NCBI GenBank assembly: GCA_013203525.1
Contig: JABMQB010000264.1
Span: forward strand, 1-9,507
Reading direction: 5' to 3'
From: Mariniphaga sp.
Lineage (GTDB): Bacteria; Bacteroidota; Bacteroidia; Bacteroidales; Prolixibacteraceae
Length of the DNA: 9,507 nucleotides
Below are positions 1-6,844 of this stretch, piece after piece. The translations under genes were made by a program, and so were the position numbers. The notes under the pieces are model-generated. The model had not been told where the DNA came from, ran no database searches, and saw nothing but the letters and a program-made list of their open reading frames with translations. Within the stretch, counting starts at the first letter, position 1; every line of letters starts with the position of its first letter.

Positions 1-488
1 GATTTTAGGTTATTGGCAATATCAACCTGAAGCCCTGGGATCGAAAGGTCGCTGGCATTCCCTCCGGCTGTAAATATTTTAACAGTTGAAAGTTTAAGCA
101 TTTTTGCTAAAATTCCCTGGTTAACTTCCACGTGTTGAATACGGTTGAATGGGACAGTGGTTATTTTATAAGTGATTAACCCTCTTTGGAAGGAAATATC
201 TTTATCACGAACCAGATAACCTTTTTTGGGAAATCCTAAAAGATTAATAATAAAAGAATAGGCAATTAGGACTATTATGGCAGAACTGATTAATAGGATA
301 ATTTTTACCGGAGGTAATTCCTCGGATATAAATAAAATCGAAATAAACGCTCCGGAGAGTACCAAAAAGAAAATTAAAATCCGAATTAAGATTATAGTGA
401 GGTATTTTTTTTCGAGTTTATTAAATGTTTCTTTTTCAATTACAGGAAGGTTTCCCGGAATTACAATTGAATTAATAAAGTTTTCCAT
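1..488 (-). CDS. bPH2-domain (YdbS/YdbT-like) membrane protein, 3' end outside window
   Basis: Reading the minus strand from an ATG at 488 gives an open frame of 162 codons that runs off the left edge, so only the N-terminal part is visible. The protein starts MENFINSIVIPGNLPVIEKE. Two hydrophobic helices follow, at about residues 31-54 and 62-85. After them, from about residue 88, comes a block typical of the bacterial PH domain bPH2 (Pfam PF03703, YdbS/YdbT family): KGYLVRDKDISFQRGLITYK, then VPFNRIQHVEVNQG, then a stretch ending GGNASDLSIPGL. Proteins of this family are cytoplasmic-membrane proteins with tandem PH-like domains and no well-defined molecular role. The gene is divergent from the oxidoreductase at 600. 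No Shine-Dalgarno precedes the ATG. The family call is firm; the total length and the number of PH domains cannot be seen. Confidence 0.85.
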   Translation of the reverse strand, partial: MENFINSIVIPGNLPVIEKETFNKLEKKYLTIILIRILIFFLVLSGAFISILFISEELPPVKIILLISSAIIVLIAYSFIINLLGFPKKGYLVRDKDISFQRGLITYKITTVPFNRIQHVEVNQGILAKMLKLSTVKIFTAGGNASDLSIPGLQVDIANNLK

Positions 489-599
489 AATGACGGTGTT
501 TATTAAAAACCGAAAATACAAAAATTAGGAAGAGGATTGAATTATACTAAGATATTCACACAAATTATTAATTTTAAACAGAACTTAAAACCAATTATT
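489..599. promoter_or_regulatory. Divergent intergenic spacer holding two outward promoters (not resolved)
   Basis: This 111-nt AT-rich spacer lies between the minus-strand bPH2 gene and the plus-strand oxidoreductase, so it must hold or overlap the start signals for both. On the plus strand TAATTTTA at 569-576 is a near match to the Bacteroidota -7 element TAnnTTTG, but no TTTG lies about 19 nt upstream. No dyad or Shine-Dalgarno stands out. The assignment rests on gene orientation, not on a clear motif. Confidence 0.3.
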
Positions 600-1700
600 A
601 TGAAACAATCACGTCGTCGGTTTATAAAAAATGCATCGGTTGCTGCTTTGGCAACAGGAACAGCAGGTTTTCCTTTTATTACATATGGAAAACCAATATC
701 ACAAAAAAGTAAACTTGGGATTGCCCTGGTTGGCCTTGGTTACTATTCAACCGATTTACTGGCTCCGGGTTTACAGGAAACCGAAAATTGTTATCTGGCG
801 GGTATTGTTACGGGGACACCGGAAAAAGAAAAAATATGGGCTGAAAAATATAGTATTCCAAAGGAAAATATATACAACTATCAGAATTTTGATTCTATTG
901 CTGAAAATAAAGATATTGATGTGATCTATGTTGTACTACCCAACAGCATGCACCGCGAATATGTAATACGGGCAGCCAAGGCAGGCAAACATATAATTTG
1001 CGAAAAGCCCATGGCTATGAATGCTACAGAATGCCATGATATGATTAAAGCCTGCAAAGATGCAGGTGTTTCACTTTCGATTGGATATCGTTTACGCTAC
1101 GAACCATATACTCAACAAATCGAAAAATTTGCACGTGAAAAAACCTACGGAAATATTCAGATTGTGAATGCAGCAACCGGTTTTTATATGAAACGCCCAA
1201 CTGAACATTGGAAAGTTAAAGCAGCATACGGTGGTGGTGCCATGATGGACATGGGTGTTTATGCTTTACAGGCTGCACGGTATTCAACCGGGAAAGAACC
1301 ATTTTCGGTTTCTGCTCAACAATTTAATCCTGACCCTGAAAATATATCCGAAGTTGATGAAACAATAACATTTCAACTTGAGTTTCCGGGGGGAATTGTT
1401 GCAAATTGTATGACAACCTTTTCATCAAATGTAAATATCTTAAAAATCAATGCTCAAAAAGGAACTTATGGTTTGGAACCTTTTCAGGGTTATAAAGGCC
1501 AGCACGGATTCTTACCTCGGGGTGAAAAATTTGATTTTCCTGAAAAACACCAACAGGGTGTTCAAATGGATGAGATGTGCAAGGCAATTATGGACGGACG
1601 ACCTTCGTTAACTCCGGGTGAAGAAGGCTTACGTGATATGGTGATTGTTGATGCTATTAAAAAATCTGTAAAACTGGGAGGTATAAAAATTCAACTGTAA
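600..1700 (+). CDS. Tat-exported Gfo/Idh/MocA oxidoreductase, glucose-fructose oxidoreductase-like
   Basis: This 366-residue NAD(P)-dependent sugar oxidoreductase is probably folded with its cofactor in the cytoplasm and exported by the Tat system. The N-terminus MKQSRRRFIKNASVAALATG is a Tat signal with the twin arginine in RRRFIK. The Rossmann fold begins at about residue 39 with GLG at 45-47. The hallmark EKP of the family is at 135-137; its Lys acts in catalysis. IGYRLRYEPY at 161-170 resembles the corresponding segment of Zymomonas glucose-fructose oxidoreductase. GGGAMMDMGVYALQAARY at 211-228 carries the conserved Asp217 and Tyr221 of the substrate site. The C-terminal half is the usual beta-sheet domain. 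I chose the ATG at 600 because the Tat motif then sits at the N-terminus. A TTG start at 537 would add 21 residues in front of the signal and is unlikely. The substrate and true reaction (dehydrogenase or internal oxidoreductase) are not determined by the sequence. Confidence 0.88.
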   Translation: MKQSRRRFIKNASVAALATGTAGFPFITYGKPISQKSKLGIALVGLGYYSTDLLAPGLQETENCYLAGIVTGTPEKEKIWAEKYSIPKENIYNYQNFDSIAENKDIDVIYVVLPNSMHREYVIRAAKAGKHIICEKPMAMNATECHDMIKACKDAGVSLSIGYRLRYEPYTQQIEKFAREKTYGNIQIVNAATGFYMKRPTEHWKVKAAYGGGAMMDMGVYALQAARYSTGKEPFSVSAQQFNPDPENISEVDETITFQLEFPGGIVANCMTTFSSNVNILKINAQKGTYGLEPFQGYKGQHGFLPRGEKFDFPEKHQQGVQMDEMCKAIMDGRPSLTPGEEGLRDMVIVDAIKKSVKLGGIKIQL

Positions 1701-1738
1701 ATCATTATATTTCTTAAAATCATCTTTGAAAACAAATC

Positions 1739-1810
1739 AGAGCTTTAACTGTTATTTTATAGATTAAGATAGAAATATTTTTTTTAAACTAAAAAAATAA
1801 CCAAAGCTCT
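1739..1810 (+). promoter_or_regulatory. Long imperfect hairpin in the leader of the E1 gene
   Basis: AGAGCTTT at 1739-1746 is exactly complementary to AAAGCTCT at 1803-1810. Inside it, GTTATTTT at 1751-1758 pairs exactly with AAAATAAC at 1794-1801. TAG (1760-1762) can pair with CTA (1789-1791), and a further AU-rich stretch can close the top, so most of the 72 nt can form one interrupted hairpin. The last base lies 4 nt before the E1 ATG, so it would overlap the ribosome-loading region. No T-tract follows it, which argues against a terminator for the upstream gene. A weak -7-like CATCTTTG at 1721-1728 would start transcription near the base of the stem. The role is inferred. Confidence 0.45.
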
Positions 1811-1814
1811 ACAA

Positions 1815-4229
1815 ATGTATTTAGAGAAGATTGATATATTGACAACCTCTGAAATCAATAATAAAGAAATCCTGAACGATTATTATATAGCTTATTTAAG
1901 CAGGCAGCTTAGTATCCTTGGAAGGCGCGAAGTACATAATGGGAGGGCTCATTTTGGAATTTTTGGCGATGGGAAAGAAATCGCCCAGGTTGCATATGCA
2001 AAAGCTTTTCAAAAAGGTGATTGGCGGTCGGGTTATTATCGCGACCAGACTTTTATGCTTGCCCTTGGATTACTTCAGCCCAAAGAATTCTTTTCGATGA
2101 TTTATGGTGACACGGATGAGAAAAATAATCCATCGACCGCTGGACGAAATTTTAATAATCATTTTAGTACACCAAATATTAATGATAAAGGTGAAATAAA
2201 AGATTTAGCTAATTGCTATAATTCTGTTTCAGATATTTCACCAACGGGAGGGCAGATGCCACGTTTGCTTGGATTGGCACAGGCATCAAAAATTGTCAGG
2301 CAAAATCCTGCCATGAAAAAACACCTCAATAATAATATCAATGGAAATGAGGTTGCTTTTGGTTCTATTGGAGATGCAAGCACTTCGGAAGGGATGTTTT
2401 TTGAAACCATTAATGCTGCCGGTGTTATGCAGGTTCCTTTGGCAGTAACGGTTTATGACGATGGTTTTGGGATAAGCGTACCAATTGAACTTCAAACAAC
2501 AAAATCAAGTATTTCAAAAGCCTTAAAAGGATTTCAGAAAGAAAAAAATACAAATGGAATTCAAATTTATAAATGTAAAGGATGGGATTACCCTGCGTTA
2601 GTCAAAACTTTTTCTGAAGGAATTGCTCAATGTAGAAAAACACAAATACCCGTTCTTTTCCATATCCATGAATTGACACAACCAACGGGGCATTCAACTT
2701 CTGGTTCACATGAACGATACAAAACCAAGGAGCGCCTTGAGTGGGAAAAAGATTTCGATGGTATTTCACATTTTCGCACATGGATTCTTGAACATGCAAT
2801 TGCCGATATTGAAACAATAACAGAGATCGAAAAGCGTGCTGAAAAACTTGCAAAGAAGGCAAAAGATAACGCATGGGATCATTATAAGGACAGTTATTCC
2901 GGGGAAACGAAAAGGTTAAATTCAATAATAAAAGTAATATCTGCAAAATCGAATAAAGAAGTTGACAGGATTGATAACCTTGAAAGAATTAAATCAAGGC
3001 CATTTACAACACGGCGGTCATTGTTAAGATTTGCAAAACGGATAGCTTTTAATATTCATGAAAATTCTGAATTGGAAGCAGACCGGAAAAATTTGATAAA
3101 ATGGATTACTGATTTTGAGAACAAAAGTGCAGGATTCTATAACCAACAGCTTTATCGTGATGGAGATGATTCAGCATTAAAAGTAAAATCTGTAAAGCCT
3201 GAATACTTAGAAAGCACGGAAGAAATTACAGGTTCTGAAATTATCAATAAGAATTTCCATGCCCTTTTTACAAAATACCCAAACCTTATGACTTTTGGTG
3301 AAGATACCGGGAAACTTGGTGGGGTTAACCAGGGTATGAAAGGTATGCAGGAGAATTTTGGAGAGCATAGAGTATTTGATACCGGTATCAGGGAAACAAC
3401 AATAATCGGGCAGGGTATTGGGCTTGCTTTACGGGGGTTCCGCCCAATTGCCGAAATTCAGTATCTCGATTATTTGATGTATGCTCAATCGACTCTGAGT
3501 GATGATCTGGCAACAATGCAATATCGCACAAAAGGCAAACAGGCAGCTCCGGTTATTATCCGTACTCGCGGCCATCAACTTCAGGGAATGTGGCATGCCG
3601 GTTCGCCCATGCAAATGATTTTAGGATCAATGCGTGGAATTTATTTATGCGTTCCACGAAATATGACACAGGCTACAGGTTTTTATAATACCCTACTTGA
3701 AGGAAATGATCCGGCAATTGTTATTGAACCATTAAAAGGATATGGTCAGAGGGAACTGGAACCATCAAATTTTGGAGAATTTAAAATACCATTGGGTATT
3801 CCCGAAATTATTGAAAAAGGTGATGACCTTACTATTGTTACTTACGGATGGAATGTAAACCATGCTGTAAAAGCAGCCGGTCTTTTAAAAGAAAAAGGTA
3901 TTTCAGTTGAGGTTATCGATGTTCAGACCCTGATGCCATTTGATCTAAACCATGAAATTCTGAAATCAGTTAAAAAAACCAATAAAATCCTTTTTGTTGA
4001 TGAAGATGTTCCCGGTGGTGCAACGGCATACATGTTACAAAAAGTAATGGAAGAACAAAAAGCATTTAACTATCTGGATACTGCTCCACAAACATTATCA
4101 GCAAAAGAACACCGCCCGGCTTATGGTATCGACGGGGAATATTTTTCAAAACCAAATGTTGAATTGATTTTTGAAGCGGTTTATGAAATGATGCATGAAG
4201 TGGATGTGAATAAATTTGCTCCCTTATAA
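1815..4229 (+). CDS. Fused 2-oxoacid dehydrogenase E1 component, alpha and beta subunits (thiamine diphosphate-dependent)
   Basis: This 804-residue protein is the decarboxylating E1 of a pyruvate or branched-chain 2-oxoacid dehydrogenase complex, with both subunits in one chain. The alpha part (about residues 20-330) holds the thiamine diphosphate/Mg motif, beginning GDASTSEG at 186-193 and closing at YDDGFGIS (214-221). The usual Asn-Asn at that closing site is Asp215-Asp216. HSTSGSHERY at 293-302 matches the phosphorylation-loop region of E1 alpha. A charged helical linker (about 330-465) joins the beta part. The beta part has GED at 495-497, Glu527 in the position of the catalytic Glu of E1 beta, and H594 in MWHAGSP. 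A transketolase C-terminal domain starts near 668 and includes FVDEDVPGGATAYM. This architecture is known in Bacteroidota. No E2 or E3 gene is in the window, so the protein must work with subunits encoded elsewhere. A branched-chain substrate is plausible but unproven. Confidence 0.9.
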   Translation: MYLEKIDILTTSEINNKEILNDYYIAYLSRQLSILGRREVHNGRAHFGIFGDGKEIAQVAYAKAFQKGDWRSGYYRDQTFMLALGLLQPKEFFSMIYGDTDEKNNPSTAGRNFNNHFSTPNINDKGEIKDLANCYNSVSDISPTGGQMPRLLGLAQASKIVRQNPAMKKHLNNNINGNEVAFGSIGDASTSEGMFFETINAAGVMQVPLAVTVYDDGFGISVPIELQTTKSSISKALKGFQKEKNTNGIQIYKCKGWDYPALVKTFSEGIAQCRKTQIPVLFHIHELTQPTGHSTSGSHERYKTKERLEWEKDFDGISHFRTWILEHAIADIETITEIEKRAEKLAKKAKDNAWDHYKDSYSGETKRLNSIIKVISAKSNKEVDRIDNLERIKSRPFTTRRSLLRFAKRIAFNIHENSELEADRKNLIKWITDFENKSAGFYNQQLYRDGDDSALKVKSVKPEYLESTEEITGSEIINKNFHALFTKYPNLMTFGEDTGKLGGVNQGMKGMQENFGEHRVFDTGIRETTIIGQGIGLALRGFRPIAEIQYLDYLMYAQSTLSDDLATMQYRTKGKQAAPVIIRTRGHQLQGMWHAGSPMQMILGSMRGIYLCVPRNMTQATGFYNTLLEGNDPAIVIEPLKGYGQRELEPSNFGEFKIPLGIPEIIEKGDDLTIVTYGWNVNHAVKAAGLLKEKGISVEVIDVQTLMPFDLNHEILKSVKKTNKILFVDEDVPGGATAYMLQKVMEEQKAFNYLDTAPQTLSAKEHRPAYGIDGEYFSKPNVELIFEAVYEMMHEVDVNKFAPL

Positions 4230-4297
4230 GTATTTGCAGAGAAGCGATCAAAGAATTACTAATTTTGTTAGCTGAACTTTAACTAAACCTTTTTACA

Positions 4298-5416
4298 ATG
4301 AGTTCCAAAAAATTAGATTCGCGACGGTCGTTTCTTAAAAAAGCCGGAGGAGTTACAATCGGTATGGCTGGTATTTCAGCGGTTGGTAATAATCTAGGTT
4401 CTTCAAATAATCAGCCCCAAAAATCAGGGCAACTATTTCTAAAAGAAATTTCAGGTATTAAAGATAAAATTGAAAGGGTAAAAATCGCAACCTTAGGGAT
4501 GCAACGCTACGACTGGGAACAAGGCACAGTAGCGCAGGCATTTTTAGAAATGGGAGAATTGGATTTGGCTATCTCATTTGCACGTGGGGCAATTGTCCGT
4601 CAGGAAAAGGGTAGGTTTTCGGTACTGAAAGGTAACGGTCCAATAACCGATTGTGCCAGTGTTGGCGAGGTAGTACTTTTTGCTGCCGAACATACCGGCG
4701 ATCCTATTTTTAGGAAAGGTGCCGATGAAATGTTCGAAGTTATTAAAACCACAAAACATAAAACACCAGAAGGAATAATTTACCATACACAGGAACCCAA
4801 CAAAGGTATCTGGTCGGATGCAACTTATATGCTTCCACCATTTCTGGCTGCCGCTGGAGAATATAAGGAAGCTTTGAAGCAGATTGATGGATTCAGGAAG
4901 TACCTGTATCACGAAAATGATAAATTATACTCTCATATGTGGGATGATGTCAAAAAACAATTTAATCGCGAAGATTTTTGGGGCGTTGGGAATGGTTGGT
5001 CGGCTGCTGGAATAACTCGTGTAATTAAAATGTTACCCGATTCATTTTTAGCCGAAAAGAAAATGCTGATCTCCTATACAAAAGATGTAATTGATGGATG
5101 CCTGAAATACCTCCGTGATGATGGTCTGTTCCACGACGTGGTGAACAAGCCGGATACTTTTCCCGAAGTAAACCTTAGCCAGATGTTGTGCTATTCAATT
5201 TACAGAGGTGTGGCTGCCGGATATCTTAATCCATCGTATCTTAATCCAACAGAAATTATGCGCAAAGCAGCAAACGACCGGGTCGATAAACTGGGATATG
5301 TTCACGATGTGTGTGGTTTACCTCATTTTAATCGTTCATATTTTGCCCCGGAAGGACAGGCTTTTTATTTGTTAATGGAAACGGCTGCGGCTGATTTAGC
5401 AAAATCAAGAAAATAA
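4298..5416 (+). CDS. Tat-exported six-hairpin glycosidase, GH105/GH88-like (unsaturated uronyl hydrolase family)
   Basis: This 372-residue protein has a Tat signal, SRRSFLKKAGG at 8-18, and an (alpha/alpha)6-barrel-type remainder. GH105/GH88 enzymes remove the 4,5-unsaturated uronic acid that polysaccharide lyases leave at the non-reducing end of oligosaccharides. Family features visible are RYDWEQGTVAQAFLEMG (70-86), Asp118 in TDCASVGE, WSDATYMLPPFLAAAGEY (172-189) with Asp174, H213, WGVGNGW (228-234) and PEVNLSQMLCYSIYRGV (289-305). YteR/YesR-type enzymes have Arg in the third position of WxRGNGW; here it is Val230, so the substrate group may differ. The sequence around 309-318 holds a small tandem duplication, YLNPS-YLNPT. 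The gene lies 68 nt after the E1 gene in the same direction. No lyase or SusC/SusD pair is present here, so this is not a complete polysaccharide utilisation locus. The superfamily is well supported; the exact substrate is not. Confidence 0.82.
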   Translation: MSSKKLDSRRSFLKKAGGVTIGMAGISAVGNNLGSSNNQPQKSGQLFLKEISGIKDKIERVKIATLGMQRYDWEQGTVAQAFLEMGELDLAISFARGAIVRQEKGRFSVLKGNGPITDCASVGEVVLFAAEHTGDPIFRKGADEMFEVIKTTKHKTPEGIIYHTQEPNKGIWSDATYMLPPFLAAAGEYKEALKQIDGFRKYLYHENDKLYSHMWDDVKKQFNREDFWGVGNGWSAAGITRVIKMLPDSFLAEKKMLISYTKDVIDGCLKYLRDDGLFHDVVNKPDTFPEVNLSQMLCYSIYRGVAAGYLNPSYLNPTEIMRKAANDRVDKLGYVHDVCGLPHFNRSYFAPEGQAFYLLMETAAADLAKSRK

Positions 5417-5436
5417 AATTCCGGATTTATTATAAG

Positions 5437-5535
5437 ATGAAACGAGCCATAACAAAAAGTTGTTTGATACACAGGAGCATGATTATGGCGAGTTCCATGG
5501 GTTACCATAAAAAACAGACAATTATAAACACATGA
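5437..5535 (+). CDS. Possible small ORF overlapping the start of the BNR gene
   Basis: An ATG at 5437 opens a 32-codon frame whose TGA (5533-5535) overlaps the ATG of the next gene at 5532 in an ATGA arrangement typical of translational coupling. A second in-frame ATG at 5485 would give the 16-residue peptide MASSMGYHKKQTIINT. AGGAG at 5473-5477 stands 7 nt before that ATG, which is notable because most genes here have no Shine-Dalgarno. The peptide has no recognisable signal, domain or repeat. It could be a coupling or leader peptide, or chance. Confidence is low. Confidence 0.2.
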   Translation: MKRAITKSCLIHRSMIMASSMGYHKKQTIINT

Positions 5536-6581
5536 AATATTACCTACCCTTTTTGATACTGTTAATGATTCTGATGACTTTTTGTTCTAATCTGAAGAAA
5601 ATAGAATCGGTGGCAATTAATTTTACTTCCCTTCAGACTAATTCTGATGCTAGCCTTCGAGGATTATTTGTTGTGAATGAAAATATTGTTTGGGCAAGTG
5701 GATCAGGGGGCACAGTTCTATTAACCGCAAACGGGGGAGAGTCCTGGAAAAATATTCAGGTTCGTGGAGCTGAAGAAAATGATTTCCGGAGCATCCATGC
5801 CTGGGATGAAAAAAAAGCAATTGTTTTTGGAGTTGCCGGACCTGCATTTGGATACCTAACAGATGATGCGGGAGAAACATGGCAGGTAGTTTTTCAGGAT
5901 TCTACTGAAGGGCTATTTTTTAATAGCCTAAAATTTACCGATTCCAAAAATGGGCTGGCTGTAAGCGATCCAATTGAAGGAAAACTGTTTGTCATTAAAA
6001 CTTCGGATGGAGGAATATCCTGGAGAAGAATAAAAGATATTCCTGATGTAATGGAGGGAGAAGCTAATTTTGCAGCATCAAATACCTGTATTGAATTTTT
6101 ACCATCGGGGAAAGCATGGATTGCAACCGGAGGTAGTGTAGCCCGTGTTTTTTATTCTGATGATTTTGGTGAAAACTGGGAAGCTATTGAAACTCCAATC
6201 ATTTCAGGAAAACCTGCATCCGGTATTTTTTCGGTTTGTTTTAAAAACGATTTGGAAGGAGTAATTGTAGGCGGAACTTATGGCCAACCTGAATTAAATG
6301 ATAACATTGCTGCTTTTACTAATGATGGTGGGAAGACGTGGAGCCTTTCAGATAAAATGCCAAAAGAATACCGTTCCTGCGTTCAATATATTTCAAACGG
6401 GAAAGATGATTTCTTTTTCGCAATCGGAAAAACAGGTTGTGATATTTCAACCGACAATGGCATTACGTGGAATTTTCTTTCTAAGAATGGGTATTATACA
6501 TTTAGGGTAATTCCTGGAAAGTATGAAGGATTTGCAACTAGTAGCGATGGTCGGATTGCGAATGTTGAAATTAAATATTAA
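5532..6581 (+). CDS. Exported BNR/Asp-box beta-propeller protein (YCF48/sialidase-like repeats)
   Basis: This 349-residue protein has a hydrophobic N-terminal segment (about residues 4-17) ending at Cys18. The bases of a lipobox are incomplete because the residue before Cys is Phe, so it may be a lipoprotein or may use an ordinary signal peptide. The rest is a series of blades each ending in an Asp-box (S/T-x-D-x-G-x-x-W or close): TANGGESW (65-72), TDDAGETW (110-117), TSDGGISW (157-164), SDDFGENW (209-216), TNDGGKTW (263-270) and STDNGITW (306-313). Six such boxes indicate a beta-propeller of about six or seven blades. Proteins with this pattern are often annotated oxidoreductase or photosystem assembly factor-like, but Asp-boxes only mark the fold. 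No sialidase catalytic set (Arg triad, FRIP) is visible, so I do not assign an enzyme activity. It follows the GH105-like gene by 115 nt in the same direction. Confidence 0.8.
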   Translation: MKYYLPFLILLMILMTFCSNLKKIESVAINFTSLQTNSDASLRGLFVVNENIVWASGSGGTVLLTANGGESWKNIQVRGAEENDFRSIHAWDEKKAIVFGVAGPAFGYLTDDAGETWQVVFQDSTEGLFFNSLKFTDSKNGLAVSDPIEGKLFVIKTSDGGISWRRIKDIPDVMEGEANFAASNTCIEFLPSGKAWIATGGSVARVFYSDDFGENWEAIETPIISGKPASGIFSVCFKNDLEGVIVGGTYGQPELNDNIAAFTNDGGKTWSLSDKMPKEYRSCVQYISNGKDDFFFAIGKTGCDISTDNGITWNFLSKNGYYTFRVIPGKYEGFATSSDGRIANVEIKY

Positions 6582-6606
6582 CTCATTGAATTAGCTTGTA
6601 ATAAAA

Positions 6607-6668
6607 CTTTGGCAATACCTGCAAAATAATTCAAATTAAATATTTTGTTTTAGTATAAATTGCCAAAG
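6607..6668. repeat. Nested inverted repeat downstream of the BNR gene
   Basis: CTTTGGCAAT at 6607-6616 is a perfect 10-bp complement of ATTGCCAAAG at 6659-6668. Inside, CAAAATA at 6622-6628 pairs exactly with TATTTTG at 6641-6647, leaving a 12-nt loop. The structure begins 26 nt after the BNR stop codon, which suggests a 3' end or mRNA-stability element. No T-tract follows the right arm, so it is not a standard intrinsic terminator. No target-site duplication flanks the arms, so I do not call it a mobile element. Confidence 0.45.
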
Positions 6669-6693
6669 GCATGCGTAATTTGAGTTGTATTAT

Positions 6694-6710
6694 GAAATTA
6701 TAATAATTTC
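6694..6710. repeat. 17-bp AT-rich palindrome
   Basis: GAAATTAT-A-ATAATTTC is a perfect palindrome around one central base. It lies in the same spacer as two other dyads. In such AT-rich DNA a chance origin is quite possible; a protein-binding site is the alternative. Confidence 0.25.
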
Positions 6711-6740
6711 GAATTATCTCTTTTGTTTTTTGACATATAA

Positions 6741-6765
6741 TGCTATAAATTCTTTATTTATAGCA
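6741..6765. promoter_or_regulatory. Perfect 25-bp dyad, candidate operator or hairpin upstream of the cyclase
   Basis: TGCTATAAAT (6741-6750) and ATTTATAGCA (6756-6765) are exact 10-bp inverted repeats around the 5-nt loop TCTTT. The dyad ends 8 nt before the likely -33 region of the cyclase promoter, the position expected of an activator site or upstream operator. As RNA it would make a stable small hairpin, but no T-tract follows, so it is not a convincing terminator of the BNR transcript. I do not recognise the motif as a known regulator box. Confidence 0.4.
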
Positions 6766-6773
6766 CATAGTAG

Positions 6774-6804
6774 TTTTCTGTTTGTAATTTTAGGTTTAAC
6801 TTTG
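6774..6804 (+). promoter_or_regulatory. Candidate Bacteroidota-type promoter for the cyclase gene
   Basis: TAACTTTG at 6797-6804 matches the Bacteroidota -7 consensus TAnnTTTG exactly. With 19 nt between, TTTT at 6774-6777 stands at the usual -33 position (consensus TTTG). A better TTTG at 6781-6784 is only 12 nt away, which is too close. Transcription would begin around 6810, giving a leader of about 35 nt before the ATG at 6845. Confidence 0.4.
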
Positions 6805-6844
6805 ATAATACAACTAACTAAAGTTTAATCTAAAATTATATACT

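Noticed and set aside
277..528. 83-residue plus-strand ORF
   Set aside because: It lies antisense to the clearly recognisable bPH2 protein read on the minus strand from 488, and its protein is low in complexity with no family signature.
537..599. TTG start that would extend the oxidoreductase by 21 residues
   Set aside because: The Tat signal motif begins just after the ATG at 600. An extension would place Asn/Lys/Ile-rich residues in front of the signal.
2602..2946. 114-residue minus-strand ORF within the E1 gene
   Set aside because: It is a shadow of the strongly supported E1 coding frame and shows no known domain.
4574..4912. 112-residue minus-strand ORF within the GH105-like gene
   Set aside because: It is a shadow of the real coding frame, whose family motifs are continuous across the region.
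5532..6581. Sialidase activity for the Asp-box protein
   Set aside because: Asp-boxes mark only the propeller fold. No FRIP motif or arginine triad could be seen.
6607..6668. Miniature transposon (MITE)
   Set aside because: The arms are perfect, but no target-site duplication flanks them and no second copy is present in the window.
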